Shown here piece by piece: positions 12,401 through 23,610 of a stretch of DNA of 64,000 nucleotides. This stretch comes from Panicum virgatum. Lineage: Eukaryota > Streptophyta > Magnoliopsida > Poales > Poaceae. The notes under the pieces were generated by a model. That model was not told the DNA's origin. It did not search any database and was given only the letters and a program-made list of their open reading frames with translations. The position numbers and the translations under genes were made by a program. Positions within the stretch are counted from its first letter, which is position 1, and each line of letters starts with the position of its first letter. The stretch spans positions 7,118,506 through 7,182,505 of the forward strand of contig NC_053137.1 in assembly GCF_016808335.1 (NCBI RefSeq). The letters run 5' to 3'.

Positions 12401-14920
12401 TTGGGGACTTGTCACAACAAGATTTGTGCATAAAATGTGGCAAAGATGGTCAGTTGCTGAAATGCAGCAGCTGTTTGTTAACTGCTCATGATAGCTGTTT
12501 TGGTTCATCAGCAACATTTGAAGATACTGGACTATTCTACTGCCCAGTATGCTTCTATACAAAAGCCACTGAAGCATATAAAAATGCAAAGAAAACATAT
12601 TGTGAAGCTAGGAAAAACCTAGCTGCTTTCCTTGGCACAACACATTTGGTCAAGCAACATGATGAGCAACCAACTGGAGCTCTGCCAGGAGCTGCCAACA
12701 GAAAGGGACATTCAAATGAGTGTGACTCGCCAACAAGGAAAAATATCGATCAAAATGAAGCAGATAACCTTACTCATCAGGATGAAGAGCCTTATCAACA
12801 GAGGAAGAAGCAGAAAATAAATGCTACAGGTAATGGTTATCCTGAACAGGTAGTTACTGAGAAGGTTCCTTTTCCGAGTTCTGATGTTGCACCCGTGAAT
12901 AAACATACCGTTCTCAAGAATAATAGTAGCAAGAGAGTCCAGGGTGCAGATAAACAGCAGCAGGTGGAAAGCAAAGAAGCTGGCAATGATAATTCCTCCC
13001 ATGAAACAAGAAGTTTATCTCAGAAAAAATGTGGTCCTCCTGCAAATGAGGAAGTTGAGGCTGACAGGGAGGATGGTCTTGCAAATTCTCACCAACCTGA
13101 TGATACTGATAAATTAGAAGCCACATCTTCAAATGACTCTGGCAATAGATCATCCCCACCTTGGCGTAACCTGAGACACAGCAAAGCAAGATTACATGCG
13201 GAGGAGACAATGGCATCAAGTAGCTATAGAAAAACTGCACAGAAGGATCAGCACATGCCATCTTCATTGAGACAAAGAAATTATGCATATCAACAGAAGC
13301 GTTAGTAAGTGTTATCACTACCATTTCTTTCTCTGACTTTATTCTCACTTGCTTTTTCATATAGCCAAAAGCCTAAATTATTTAGTTGTTCTTTGGATTA
13401 ACTAAACATTACTGAGGTCTGTTAGAATCATATTGAGAGTGTGGGTTTATATATGCTATATCTAAAACTTCTACTGCAGATGCCAGTGTGCTGGCATGTG
13501 TTGAGTCCGAATGTTCTCTTGTTTTTCTTTTTTTTCTTATGGTAATGTTATTGTGTTCTTGCTCAAACTTTTTCCACTATTTTCTAAGCCCAATATCATG
13601 GATAATATAATGCCCATTAGCTTGAGTTTGAGTAGGGGTGCAAAGAGATGACCCTTAGGTGCACCTCCAACCCTCTTTAGTTTAAAATTTTGTACTACTT
13701 CTCTAAAATAGGATCCCACTTTGAGAAATAGTACAAAATTTTGAACTAAGGAGGGTTGGAGGTGCACCTAAAGGTCATCAAGTTGCACCCCTAAGTTTGA
13801 GCTTTAAAGATCTGAAGTTTTTGAAGAGAACATTAACCATGCCATGCTGATTGTATGATGGAAAGTGGACCTCATTTTTCAGCATAAATGTAAATTCAGA
13901 TGGAGTTTTGTTTATCAATGGTCATTCTGTTATGTTGCAATACATACTATTGTAACAATGGTATTTTTTTATAAAAAAAAAACTCGACCGGGCGGGGGAA
14001 AGACCGCCCCTGCGGCTTTCAACTAAGAAGAGGCCAGTTTGACCCCAGCCGAGAAAACCCCCGAAAGCCGGCTCTTTCCGGCCTTGGCCTGGCGGCACCT
14101 TGGCCCTGGGCCGGGTCCGTAACCTTCATGGGCCGGGTCCGTAGCCCAAGAGCCGTGTCGCACAGCCAAGCTTAATGGGGGCACAGCGAGGGGGCTTTTT
14201 CCCCACGGGCGGGGTAAATCCGCCCCAGTAGGGGTTCGAACCCCCCACCTGTGGGGTGCCGCCGGTTGCTTCGCACCAACTGGGCTAACAACCTTAGGCA
14301 ACAATGGTATTTAACATAGTGTTGAATGATCACACGGTTTCACACTCTGTTGTGTGTTGATAGCCATGATAAATTATTATGTACCAGCTTTGGCTTTAGA
14401 AAGGAGACTGAATGGTAAAATTTGTCCCAGCTTTCTTAAGAGACCACTATCTTCCTTTTTCATATATTCAGATGTTCTATTATTGTGGCTTTGTGGGACA
14501 TTTCATTTTTGGAAAATTTACCATTTTATGGTGTCAATGTATGCTATTCCAAGAACTAAACATATCTATTCGCAGTTCCAATCCTGTTGTACCAAGTGGA
14601 AGGCGTTCAAAGCTCTGTTGGACAGAAGAAGAAGAAGCAGCTCTGAAGGTAATCATACTTGGCTGTAAATTTTCACTGCCGAATCCTTGCATCATCTCCT
14701 GAGCTGGGTGTTCTATGGTTAGACGCGCAATAATTGTAGATATTTGTACTTCTCACTGCTGCTAATCCAGGAAGCAATGGCAAAATTCACCCCACAGGAT
14801 GACACGCCAATTCCATGGGTTCAGATACTAGAGTACGGTAGGGATGTGTTCCACAGGACGCGCCTCCCATCTGACTTGAGAGTCAAGTGGAGGAACATGA
14901 AGAAGAGAGCAGGCTATTGA
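9459..14920 (+). CDS. PHD-finger plus C-terminal Myb/telobox-like domain protein, 965 aa
   Basis: Exons: 9459-9561, 9664-9854, 10848-10958, 11035-13304, 14576-14648, 14771-14920 (2898 nt, phases consistent). An alternative in-frame ATG at 9414 would add 15 residues. The N-terminal ~135 residues carry AAHWVADALAGDETLEFSVL and a helical segment. Exon 4 encodes a long, polar, low-complexity region ending in a PHD finger (about residues 600-650) with CIKC, CSSC, AHDSC and FYCPVC as the Cys4-His-Cys3 ligands. After a Lys/Glu-rich linker, the last ~70 residues form a Myb-like domain with CWTEEEEAALKEAM and RVKWRNMKKRAG; the WRN helix resembles telobox-type TRF-like proteins. In Arabidopsis, TRFL10 and a few related proteins pair a Myb and a PHD/RING-like motif, so a nuclear chromatin or telomere role is an inference. 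Intron 4 (13305-14575) holds a MITE and a SINE. A partial copy of this gene lies at 5251-5918. Confidence 0.85.
13635..13791. repeat. Foldback MITE in intron, TA target duplication
   Basis: 157 bp with near-perfect long terminal inverted repeats: ggggtgcaa with ggtgcacctccaaccct at the left, mirrored by agggttggaggtgcacc and ttgcacccc at the right. Flanked by TA on both sides (13633-13634, 13792-13793), the target size of Tc1/mariner-type MITEs. The two arms pair over about 65-70 bp. Confidence 0.75.
13967..14299 (-). mobile_element. tRNA-derived SINE, antisense in intron, 13-bp target duplication
   Basis: Flanked by direct repeats aacaatggtattt at 13954-13966 and 14300-14312. Read on the minus strand, the head at the high-coordinate end has a pol III A box (TAGCCCAGTTGG) and B box (GGTTCGAACCC) at tRNA spacing, then a GC-rich body, and finishes in a T-rich tail beside the other repeat. 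That layout is typical of plant SINEs such as the Au type. Inserted in intron 4 of the PHD-Myb gene, opposite to its transcription. Confidence 0.82.
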
Positions 14921-15728
14921 TTCTGGCAATCTCACATATGCAGCCATTGTTTCATATTAGGTTACGGACCCCCGTTTTGTCTCTTTGAGCCCATCCGTTG
15001 CCATACCTCGGAACAGTGTATTAAATACTGCGGGTGCTAACTCCTCAGTGTGAGCAGGAATGGGAAGTTCTAGTGGCAGCAATGTTGGTGTTTGGTAAGA
15101 TTTAGCATATGTAGATGCGCAATCGCACAGCAGGAATGGAATGTTCTCTGTTGTGCGGCATTTTGCTCCCGTTTCCCAAGCCATACCTGGCAGAAATTAC
15201 CAGGTTATTGTAAAAAGAAAGAAATGTTTATCCTTGACTGAAGAGCTGAAGCGGCCAGCACTGTCTCTCTGCTTTCTGAGTAGAATCCTTCTGCACTTGA
15301 TGTACATTCATTCTTTGGTAATGACTCAATCCATGTGTTCTAAAAAATAGGAAAATTTTATTATTTCTTTGACAATATCTTCACATGTTGAATCTAAAAG
15401 GAAAAAATATTACCTTTGTGCAGCCAAGTGATTTGGGGGAGAGGGGGGGCCGGGGGGTGGGGGTTGCCTTCAGGCAGATGGCAAAAACAAAAGGGTTCAG
15501 CACAACAAAATGAACCATTTCTGGGATCTCTTGCTCAGGTGAGTCAACTTGATCAATTTGAACGGACGTATAGAATAAATTTTGATCGTCTGAGATATTC
15601 AAGATAGCTGTGTATATAAAATGGTCCAGAATGAGATGCGACCTAAATCATCACAGCATGGGTGGCCCAAGAACAAGAAGTCTGTGTTAGGTGAGTGTTG
15701 GCTATGGTAGGCAGAGTCGATGCAGCCG
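14921..15728. other. 3' UTR and spacer
   Basis: Follows the PHD-Myb stop codon. Contains a G-rich run near 15431-15460 and no recognised gene. Small open frames on both strands lack conserved features. Confidence 0.45.
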
Positions 15729-15897
15729 AAAATATTTGGGCCAATTCCCTCAATGCCATTAAAATTTTAGCTAATCCCTTGATTGCCATTGGCCCCACAT
15801 GTCAGACACAAAAAAATCCCTTCAATGTCATTTAGTGGCATTCAAGGGATTGGCGAAAATTTCAATGGCATTCAGGGAATTAACTCAAAATATTTCA
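15729..15897. repeat. Foldback repeat (MITE-like)
   Basis: The left arm reads aatatttgggccaattccct and continues through an aatgccatt block. The right arm is its imperfect reverse complement (caatggcattcagggaatt then actcaaaatattt), with a ~45 bp loop. No clear target duplication seen. Confidence 0.6.
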
Positions 15898-17312
15898 GTT
15901 AATACTGCAACAAATAGGCGCCGGCGGCTAGAATAGTACTGGGAGGAAGGCTTGCTCTGTTTACAGACTGTTCAAATGGAAATAGTATCATCCCAGGATT
16001 GGTTTGTTTGGACTTTGGAGGCAGCCTACAGATTTTGGGTATGAACCACCAGCTAGGATTTTAGCCAAGACAGGTGGTTGATACGCCTAAGCTGTATGCG
16101 AGGTCAAAGCACAACTGGTAAAGCTGTACTGTATCTGATAGGCTGTACTGTATCTGATAGAGGTGGCCTGGTCTATGCATTAGCAATTGTATTTTCAGGG
16201 AAACCTGGAAAACATTTACAGCAAGATTGCAGTGCAGCAGTAACTGCTAGATGGTGCAGATCTTTTCAATGGTTTTAAACTTGGCTGATGAGGTTCTGTG
16301 GCTGAGTATAAGAGAGAACAACTACTTGATGTCTTGATCGGTGAGGTTCCTCGCTGTTGGCAACGAAGATGGAGGTACTGTAAAGAAGAAGAGTAAAACC
16401 GAGAAGGGACCCCGGCCGCCCGTGTACCAGCGCTGGCCCATGCTAGTTGCTGATACTGCTACAGCTACAGGCAGTAAAAGTAGAGGACGGTGGGTCGGTG
16501 GCGAGACGGAGCAGTAAATAGTGAATAAATGGAGCCGGCGCTGAAAAGATGGGACGGAGCGGCGGGTGGACCAACGGTTAAACGCCGTAGCAGGCGCCAG
16601 ACCAGCAGGGGACCAGAGGCATCCCCCCACAACGGTCAGCGTGCTCTCTCTTCCTCTCTCCACACGCACACGGCGGGCGCGGCGCGGGGACTCTCCGCTG
16701 TCCAACCAATTTTCGCCGCCTCTTTTCTTTGCTTGGATTATTTTTTGAGAAACCCGGATTATATTTACTTAAACGAAAGAAAAATAAAGTACATCCACGC
16801 CCTTACAAGATACTCCCAGTCTGTCACGTCGCCGACGATGGAAACTGCCGCCCGTGAAGCCGACCGTTTTGCTGACGAAGAATAGTAGAGAATTTCAGCG
16901 GCACCATAAACAGAACATCAGGGAGACTGACATGTTTTTTGAGCACTGAACGAACAGGCCAATCGAGATGACCAGAGGCCATCACCTCGCCGACGAACTA
17001 AGGCATCTGGCGCCTCAATCACCAACAACCCCGGCTCCCCGACGAGATTTCCAGAAGGGAAAATAAACCACCAAAAGTAGTGGTACACAAATCCCAACCC
17101 GACTTATTAGCAAGTTGGTAGGCAAACCTTCCAAATCTGCCAATGTAGACTTGGAAGGGATAATACCTTCCAAAATCTTCACCGGAGGGGCCAGCCTCCG
17201 ACGCCACTACCGGCGAAGAAAAGAAAGGGACAAAAGGTGGACTCAACCAGATCCACAGGTACCAGAACTCCAAATCCGGCGAGCTCGAAGTCTTTACTGG
17301 TGCCGTCGCCGC
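15898..17312. other. Spacer, no gene recognised
   Basis: Includes a short tandem duplication of gctgtactgtatctgatag (16121-16159) and a GC-rich patch at 16380-16740. Open frames in the GC-rich patch are present on both strands and look like composition artefacts. Nothing supported. Confidence 0.4.
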
Positions 17313-17798
17313 CCCCGAAGTCGGGGAAGCCGCCGTAGATGTCGGAGTCGTCCTCCGCACGCCCACGTCGTCGCCCGCTGGAGACGCCCCGAAGTCGGGG
17401 AAGCCGTCGTAGATGTCGGAGTCGTCCTCCGCACGCCCACGTCGTCGCCCGCTGGAGACGGAGCCCAGGAAGAAGAACCCCTGCCTCACCGCCCAGGACG
17501 AGCACGCCGCCGTCCCAGAAGGCGCGCGCCGCGCGGCACCCCGACACGGCCACCTACCCAGCCACAATAGCCACCCGGCCCCGTCCGTCGCGTAGCACCT
17601 GTGCACCACGGACGAACGCGGCTTCAAGCCAGAGGCGGGTGACGCTTGGGCCGAGCACGGCCACCGAGCCGCCGCCGCAGCGCCGGAGCACGCCCCCGAG
17701 GACAGCCAGGACAACGCTGCCGAAGACGACAGTGAACAGGAGGGCGAGAAGAACCCTAACTTAATTAACCAAAGCCTAATAAGTACGGGTATATACAA
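17019..17798 (-). other. GC-rich open frame of uncertain status with internal duplication
   Basis: A 259-codon open frame runs on the minus strand, but overlapping frames on both strands are also open, as GC-rich DNA often gives. It starts with hydrophobic segments and later contains RQGFFFLGS. The internal 74-bp duplication (17313-17460) shifts frame, so any original gene would be broken here. I cannot name a family; a decayed membrane-protein gene is one possibility. Confidence 0.2.
17313..17460. repeat. 74-bp tandem duplication (two copies)
   Basis: Copies at 17313-17386 and 17387-17460, both beginning ccccgaagtcggggaagc and nearly identical. The length is not a multiple of three. Confidence 0.9.
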
Positions 17799-19607
17799 AT
17801 CCTCCGTCGATTCAACCAGCCCCCTCGTCCTCCGACGCCGGCGAGGGCGCCAGAGGCAAGGGCGACGGCGAATCGACGGGGAGACTCGAAATCGCCCCTG
17901 GTCGCCGCTCGCAACTGTAGCAGCTGGAAGAGACGAGAAAGAGGAAGAAGACTCTCCGTGCTGCCGGTCAAGTTGGATGATTTTTTTAAAAAAAATTCAA
18001 GTTGGATGATTTTTCTGTACTTTATAATCGAGAGAAGAACTAGCGGTAACCAAAGGTGAGCGGAGGAATATACTGTCGAACCCGTCTTGTTGCTCTTTTT
18101 TTTTTTTGGCCTTGTCGTGGACTGGACTCGCGGCCAAAACTGAACAGCTGCAGCAAAGTGCAGCGCACCACGCCGGCCAGAACCCACCGGCCAAAAGGAT
18201 GATGCCCTTCATCTGGACCCCGATCGAATCCCCATGCTGGGTCTGTTCACGGGGCACACCAGTAGTGCCCCTACACTACTGTGTTCCTTTCGCTCGGAAA
18301 GAAAGGTCAAGCAAATGCTCGTTATTCAAAAAAAAAAAGCAAATGCTCGTTGTTGTCTTCTTTTTTATTTTGAAGAAGAAGATGCTCGTTGTTGTTTCAG
18401 AACTAGGCACGGGAGTTGAAAGCATCCACCGCCGTCCGGCCACCCAGCAGGCGGCGGCAGATTCGGCGTCGCGGAAGAAGAACGCAGCCAGGGCAAGGCA
18501 AGGCGATGCGGGATCGCGGGCGCGTGGCCGCGGATGCTCGGATGGCGACGCGGCTCCTCCTGTTCCGCGATATTTGGGTGCGGAGAGGAGCCATAGGATG
18601 GGGACGTGCCTGCCTGCCTGCCTGCTTTTCGGAATTTTTAGGCGCCGGCCGCAGAGACCCGACGCGACCGGCTCAAGATACGCTCTTGTCTTGCGTGCGG
18701 TTCGCATCGCACCTGGGACTGGGCCTCTCCCTGCCTTCCCTTTGGCTTCGGTGAACAAAGAAGAAAGCAACACAGGGATCCGCAAGTGATTCGGCTCAAA
18801 GTGGTGATAGTGGCTGGTACGTGTTATAAAGAAATAATATTAGTGATCAATTTCTATAATTAACAATTAGTTAGTGATTTATAACATCACCAACTACGAA
18901 AAAGGCCAAACCGAAGGGGTGTATCCCTTCAGACTTTTGGCCCCTTAGGCATGTATGAAAGTTGTAATCTTCTCTGAGCAATCGATAGAATTATTCATTT
19001 CCTCAATTCTCTTGCTCTCTCAATTTTACTCTTCAACAGTATGGGTGTTTTTTTTTCTTTTTGTACATTCAAGAACTGGAATAACTATATCATATGGGTG
19101 TTTTTCCCCTTACTTGTTTCTTTCAACTAATTAGAACTAGAATTTGCATGCAAACAACATAAAGAAGCAGCATCTAGCTCCATTTGTTAGTAATTAACTT
19201 GCTAAAAAGATTATCGTGCGGCCCAGCAACAGAGGAGCACCGTCACGAACCGGTGCGATGCGACCACCCCGCACGCTGCCGCTGATCGCTCCGGCCTCCC
19301 TCTCTTTCCCTCGGTCCTCGCACGCGCGGCGCGGGGATTCTCCGCCGTCCAAGTTCACCCGCCCTAGAACAGTAGAACTAGAAATCTTTTCAAAAAAGAA
19401 AAAAAGTAGAACTAGAAGGAGGGGAGGAAAGGAAGGAAGCAACGTCGACAACGCCGGATGGGCTGCTGGGTGTCTCGGCGCCCGCGTGCCCTACACTCCG
19501 CTCGTCGTCAACGTCGAGTGGTGGAGCAGTGGTTTGGATTTCTTAGCACGACCCTTTTTTTTTTAAACCACGGTTCAATAATGTTACTGCTACCGAATCC
19601 CATAGTT
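17799..19607. other. Spacer with GC-rich islands, no gene recognised
   Basis: Islands of GC-rich sequence (18110-18760 and 19210-19510) sit among AT-rich DNA and homopolymer T and A runs. The two islands share short GC motifs with 16600-16720 (cggcgcgggga followed by tctccgc). Open frames on both strands have no recognised domain. Confidence 0.4.
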
Positions 19608-19874
19608 GGGCCTTGTTAGATGCGTAAATTTTTAGGTATAAAATATTGTAAATTTTTAGGTATAAAATATTGTAGCATTTTCATTTGTATTTGGTAATTA
19701 TTATTCCGTCATGGATTAATTAGGCTCAAAAAATTCGTCTCGCAAATTATAGACAAACTGTGTAATTAGTTATTTTATTTAGCTACATTTAATACTTCAT
19801 GTATGCGTTGAAACATTCGATGTGATGAGAAATCTTATAAAGTTTTGAAATTTTAAAAGCAACTAAACAGAACC
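19608..19874. repeat. Grass MITE (GGCCTTGTTTAG family), full length
   Basis: Ends gggccttgtta and aactaaacagaacc. Contains attcgtctcgcaaatta, tgtgtaattagttatttt and cattcgatgtgatgag, standard landmarks of this abundant grass family. A 25-bp internal piece near 19625-19672 (taaatttttaggtataaaat) is tandemly duplicated. Confidence 0.7.
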
Positions 19875-20649
19875 TCGGTGAAAATGAGAAGGAAAATGTC
19901 ACGGGCGCCTGCCTGCCTGCCTGCCTGCCTAGTGTCTACGACGGCGGTCGTCGTCGGCAGCGAGCTTGCATCCATGGTCGATGGAGCTTGGGGCGTGGCC
20001 CCGACCGATGGGCGTTCAGCGACGGCTCCAACTCGTCTGCTTGGATGAGTGTCTATTGCGGTTCTCTTCAAAGCCTTCTGGCGATGGAGCTCCCTCTGAC
20101 CTTGGGAGAGCGGTGACCGGAGGCGGCGGCGGTCTCCGGATGCGGCGGCCGGCGGCGGACTCTGGAGAGATCGGTTCACAGAGGTTCCAGGGCCTTCGTT
20201 GTAATTTCTTCTTTTCTTAGGGGCCTTTGTGAAAATAGGGTGGGACAGCTGTCCTCTGTATACTTTCCAGAATGTACATGTAGCTCTACGGGTCTTTGTA
20301 CGGTTCCCTTAAGTTAAATACAGGTATGTTTGCTCAAAAAAAATTACTGTACAAAATACTACTCGTGTCCTTGTCCCTCACCCTGCCCCAGAAAATCAGG
20401 CCCGGCCGGCACCGGCGTCTGGCTCCACGGATATTTTCGTTCCCCCGTCCTAACACGCCGCACCGAGCCACCACGAGAAACGCGTTCGCTCCCAAACCAA
20501 CAGGAGTCGAGGAGAGAGGTCTCTGTCTCCGTCAGTGCTCGCGCCGGCCGGGAGAAAACGTATGGCGGGACGGCGACGGCTCGCCGCCACTAGTTCCACG
20601 ATCTCCGGGTGGGGACTGGGGCAGGCCACCACGCCGCCGACCCCCGACC
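19875..20649. other. Spacer, no gene recognised
   Basis: Contains four tandem tgcc/tgcctgcc units near 19909-19928 and a GC-rich stretch 20390-20640. No protein feature I can support. Confidence 0.4.
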
Positions 20650-21125
20650 CCGACCACGGTTTACAAAACCGGTGGGAAACGGTGCGATTTGATCGGTTAT
20701 CGGTCAAACCGGTCTGGTCCGGTTCCGATTTGGGCCGGTATCAAACCAGTCTAAATTCAAAATTCAAATTTGAATTCAAAAAAATAAAAAATTTCTAAAA
20801 ATATTTCAAGGTGGGACGTGTCAAATTTTCTCAAAAATTCATTCGTTTAACATATTTTTCGGACATTTAAAGTTAAACCAAAAAAGAAAGGGAAAAAAAT
20901 GAGACGGTCCATTAAGGCTCACTTGGTAAACCAGTCAAACCGGCCGGTATACCGTTCCAAACCGGTTACACGCGATTTTAAATTTGGATTTGAATTCAAA
21001 CCGCCGGCCAGTAAACCGGTACGAACCGATTAAACTGAGTTTTTTAAATTCAAATTTGAATTCCACCAATACCGACCGGTTTCCGGCCAAACCGGACCGG
21101 TACCGGACGCCGGCGGTTTGGCGGG
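20650..21125. repeat. ACCGGT-rich inverted-repeat element
   Basis: Many copies of aaaccggt and accggt in both arms (20653-20750 and 20930-21110), with aattcaaatttgaatt palindromes at about 20763 and 21047. The AT-rich centre (20755-20915) is bordered by these arms. Repetitive DNA of this type is common in grasses; class not determined. Confidence 0.5.
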
Positions 21126-21844
21126 TACTGTCGGTAAATGAAACCCTGCCCCCGACGCATCCTCGGCCTGCCTCTTGTTGCGCTTGCGCCCTTCCTTGTC
21201 TTCCTCCACCCGGGCGGCGCGACCTCGGAATCGGATCCAATCGCCCGCCGTTCATTCTGGGGCCGTTCCCAACCGGGGCAGAGCAGAGGGGGCTCTCTGG
21301 TTTCTCGAGCGACGCACAAACCCACCGAGCGACGCAACCTCGGATTCCGCTCGGCTCCGCGTCACGGCACGGGAGCAAGAGCAACCCCAGAAGCCACCTT
21401 TTTGAAATGAAATAGAATCAAATTCAGTTTCCTTTCTTGGAACAAATTCGAATTCGTTCCTGGCCTCTGCAAACGGGGGTCCGGCGATCTGGGAACACGG
21501 CTCGGACCTGGAATCGTTTGGAACCGGGACATCGCTGCCTCCCATTCTTTTCTTCTTGAAACAGAGAGAAGGGAGAAGAAAACGTTTGACGAATGTGTCA
21601 CACAAGCAATTACTCCATTAGGACACCCCGAAAATGAACGAATAGAACTCATGGTGAATCAATCAATCAGTTGTCGGGCTTGCAGCTTTGCAAGTTTCTT
21701 CAGCTCATCGATCCAACACAAACGGAAAGGGGAAGAAAGAAAAAGAAAAAGAAAAGAGGATAGCATTACATCTCTCCGACTCTCCCTCTCATGATTCATG
21801 AAGCAACCACACGACCTCTTGTCGGGCCGGGGACAAATCTTGGC
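21126..21844. other. Spacer and probable 3' UTR of the minus-strand gene at 21845
   Basis: A GC-rich stretch to 21390, then AT-richer DNA that includes an A/G-rich block at 21720-21760. No second gene seen. Confidence 0.4.
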
Positions 21845-22066
21845 CTAGAAGACGGTGTAAAGGATGATCTCCGCGGGCTCGAGCCCCTGCTGCATCCTCG
21901 CAGCCGCCGCCGCCGCGGCCTCGCCCTTGCGGCCGCCGTCTCCGGCGCCGGCGGCGGGCGCGCCGGCGGGCGGGTGGTAGTAGAGGCGCGCGGTCTGCGG
22001 GCAGTGGGAGTGGAACCGCGCCGCGATGCGCACCCCCATGTCCAGCAGCTCCACGTACTTGCCCAT
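21845..22066 (-). CDS. Small conserved plant protein of unknown function, 73 aa
   Basis: A single exon read on the minus strand, starting at ATG 22066-22064 ([18 protein letters not shown]). The motif [18 protein letters not shown] follows, then an Ala/Gly-rich low-complexity middle, and the end is EIILYTVF. I recall short plant proteins with the same MGKYVE...[17 protein letters not shown] start and a short hydrophobic end, but I do not know their function or an agreed name. There is no signal peptide and no transmembrane segment. A minus-strand TATA box lies about 265 bp upstream, giving a plausible 5' UTR of roughly 240 nt. High GC agrees with a grass gene. In the longer frame the codon upstream of Met is TTG, so the ATG is preferred. 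Confidence 0.72.
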   Translation of the reverse strand: MGKYVELLDMGVRIAARFHSHCPQTARLYYHPPAGAPAAGAGDGGRKGEAAAAAAARMQQGLEPAEIILYTVF

Positions 22067-22330
22067 CTCCTCCAAATCTCTCTCGACCCCTCCTGTCTCT
22101 TCTGTCTTCTCCTCCCTTCTTCTTGGAAAGAATCTCCGCGGCTCTCTAGCAAGAAGGTCGGGAGGGGAAGAAGCGCTTCAATGGCGGATTGGAGCCAGGT
22201 TAGGCGAGAGGCTAGAGCTGGTGGTGGTGCTTTTCGTGGAAGGAGGTGTCCCAGGAGCAGGGCGCGGCCATGGGAGGGCGGAGGACGGGGTTGCTCATGC
22301 CTGGGAGGAGGAACAAGGGGGGAGGAGCCT

Positions 22331-22337
22331 CTTTATA
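22331..22337 (-). promoter_or_regulatory. TATA box for the small conserved gene
   Basis: Plus-strand ctttata, which is TATAAAG on the minus strand, in a GC-rich flank and about 265 bp before the start codon. Confidence 0.6.
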
Positions 22338-23285
22338 CTACGTACCCTCCTAGTAGTACTAGGTGGGGGGGCGGAGGATTGACAGCTCGGGCTGGAGATT
22401 TGATTTGATTTGATTTTCCTTTTTTTTTTAAAAAGATATTTTTTTCCTTCTCCTACGCTGCTCGGCGCTGGGTGTGGGTTGGCGGCAGTTTGGTTTCTGC
22501 CTACGCGTGATGACGTGAACACCGCGTGGAGGTTCCACCGGGAGGAAGTCAGGCTTTGCTCGTTTTGTTTGGCATGTTTTCTTCTTCTTAATTTCTCCTT
22601 TTTTAAAAAAAACAAAAATAAATTATTGTATTTCTTCTTCTCTACTGGTTGGAGAACGTTTTCGTCAGGGGGATACGGTGCGGTTTGCCATGTTCTTGTA
22701 AGCATTTTCCTTTTATCGAATTATTTTGTCAAAGGAAAGAGCGAAAGGCAATGCTCGTTTATTTCGTTGTGTCCCGTGTACTACTTTTGTAACGTGGTGC
22801 AAGCCCTGGATGCAAAGAATGTGGCGGGCTTTGTGTCTCGAGATACTAGTACTATATATTTTTGTTGGCTTCTTGACTATGAGCCAAGCTTGCATGACAT
22901 GGTTTATTGTCAGCTGTCTTGCCTCTCTTGACCGTAAGCCAACCAACCATGACATGGTATGGCTTTATTATTGAGCTTTGCTTGCCCTTTCTCCTCATGA
23001 CCTACATCTCTTTTTACTCCTAGGTTTTAGTAGTACCCATGTTACAAATAAAAGCGAGGATAACCAACCCGTGTCACGGAGGCCGTGGAGTACCTGGAGT
23101 TACAGCGGACGCGCGCGCGAGCGGCGATCCGGTGGGAAACGATGACTTCTCTCCATGCCTCGCTCGTCGAGACTGTTTCTCTGGTCCAACGCTGCACATA
23201 GCACGCGGCGATCAGTCGCGAGAGCGACCGAGTGAGCAACGTACAGTACTTCTCGAGAGAGTTTTTTTAGGGGGCAAGCGACCAA
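22338..23285. other. Spacer, no gene recognised
   Basis: AT-rich with poly-T and poly-A runs (22418-22445, 22600-22620). A short near-duplicate cttgactatgagccaagcttgcatgacatgg / cttgaccgtaagccaaccaaccatgacatgg pair lies at 22870-22960. No coding evidence. Confidence 0.4.
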
Positions 23286-23610
23286 GGCTGTGTTTAGTTA
23301 CGAAATTCAAAATTCAAAAAAAAAAATTCGGCATCTGTATGGAGACTTAAATCTAGACGAAATAAAAAACGCATTGCGACTGCTGTCTGTAAATGGCGAG
23401 ACGAATCTAATGAACCTAACTACACTGTAATTAGATGCTAAATTGCTACAGTAAATAACATCTAATGACGGATTAATTAGACTCATTAGATTCATCTCGC
23501 GATTTACATACGAGTTCTGTAATTATTTTTGTGAATAGTCTATATTTAGTATTTTAAATGTAAAAAAATGTCTTTTCAAAAACTTTACAGAGCGCAACCA
23601 AACACGACCC
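23286..23610. repeat. Grass MITE (second TGTTTAGTT subfamily)
   Basis: Left end ggctgtgtttagtta, right end accaaacacgaccc. Interior has gagacgaatctaatga, a gctacagta block and attagattcatctcgcga. CAAG flanks both sides, suggesting a short target duplication. Confidence 0.65.

Noticed and set aside
11389..12598. Minus-strand frames within exon 4 of the PHD-Myb gene
   Set aside because: Shadows of the real coding exon.
14220..14299. A true tRNA gene on the minus strand
   Set aside because: The A and B boxes belong to a ~330-bp SINE with a T-rich tail and target duplications; no complete cloverleaf with acceptor stem was seen.
16322..16885. Overlapping frames on both strands near 16.3-16.9 kb
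   Set aside because: Typical of GC-rich grass DNA; no splice structure or domain supports a gene.
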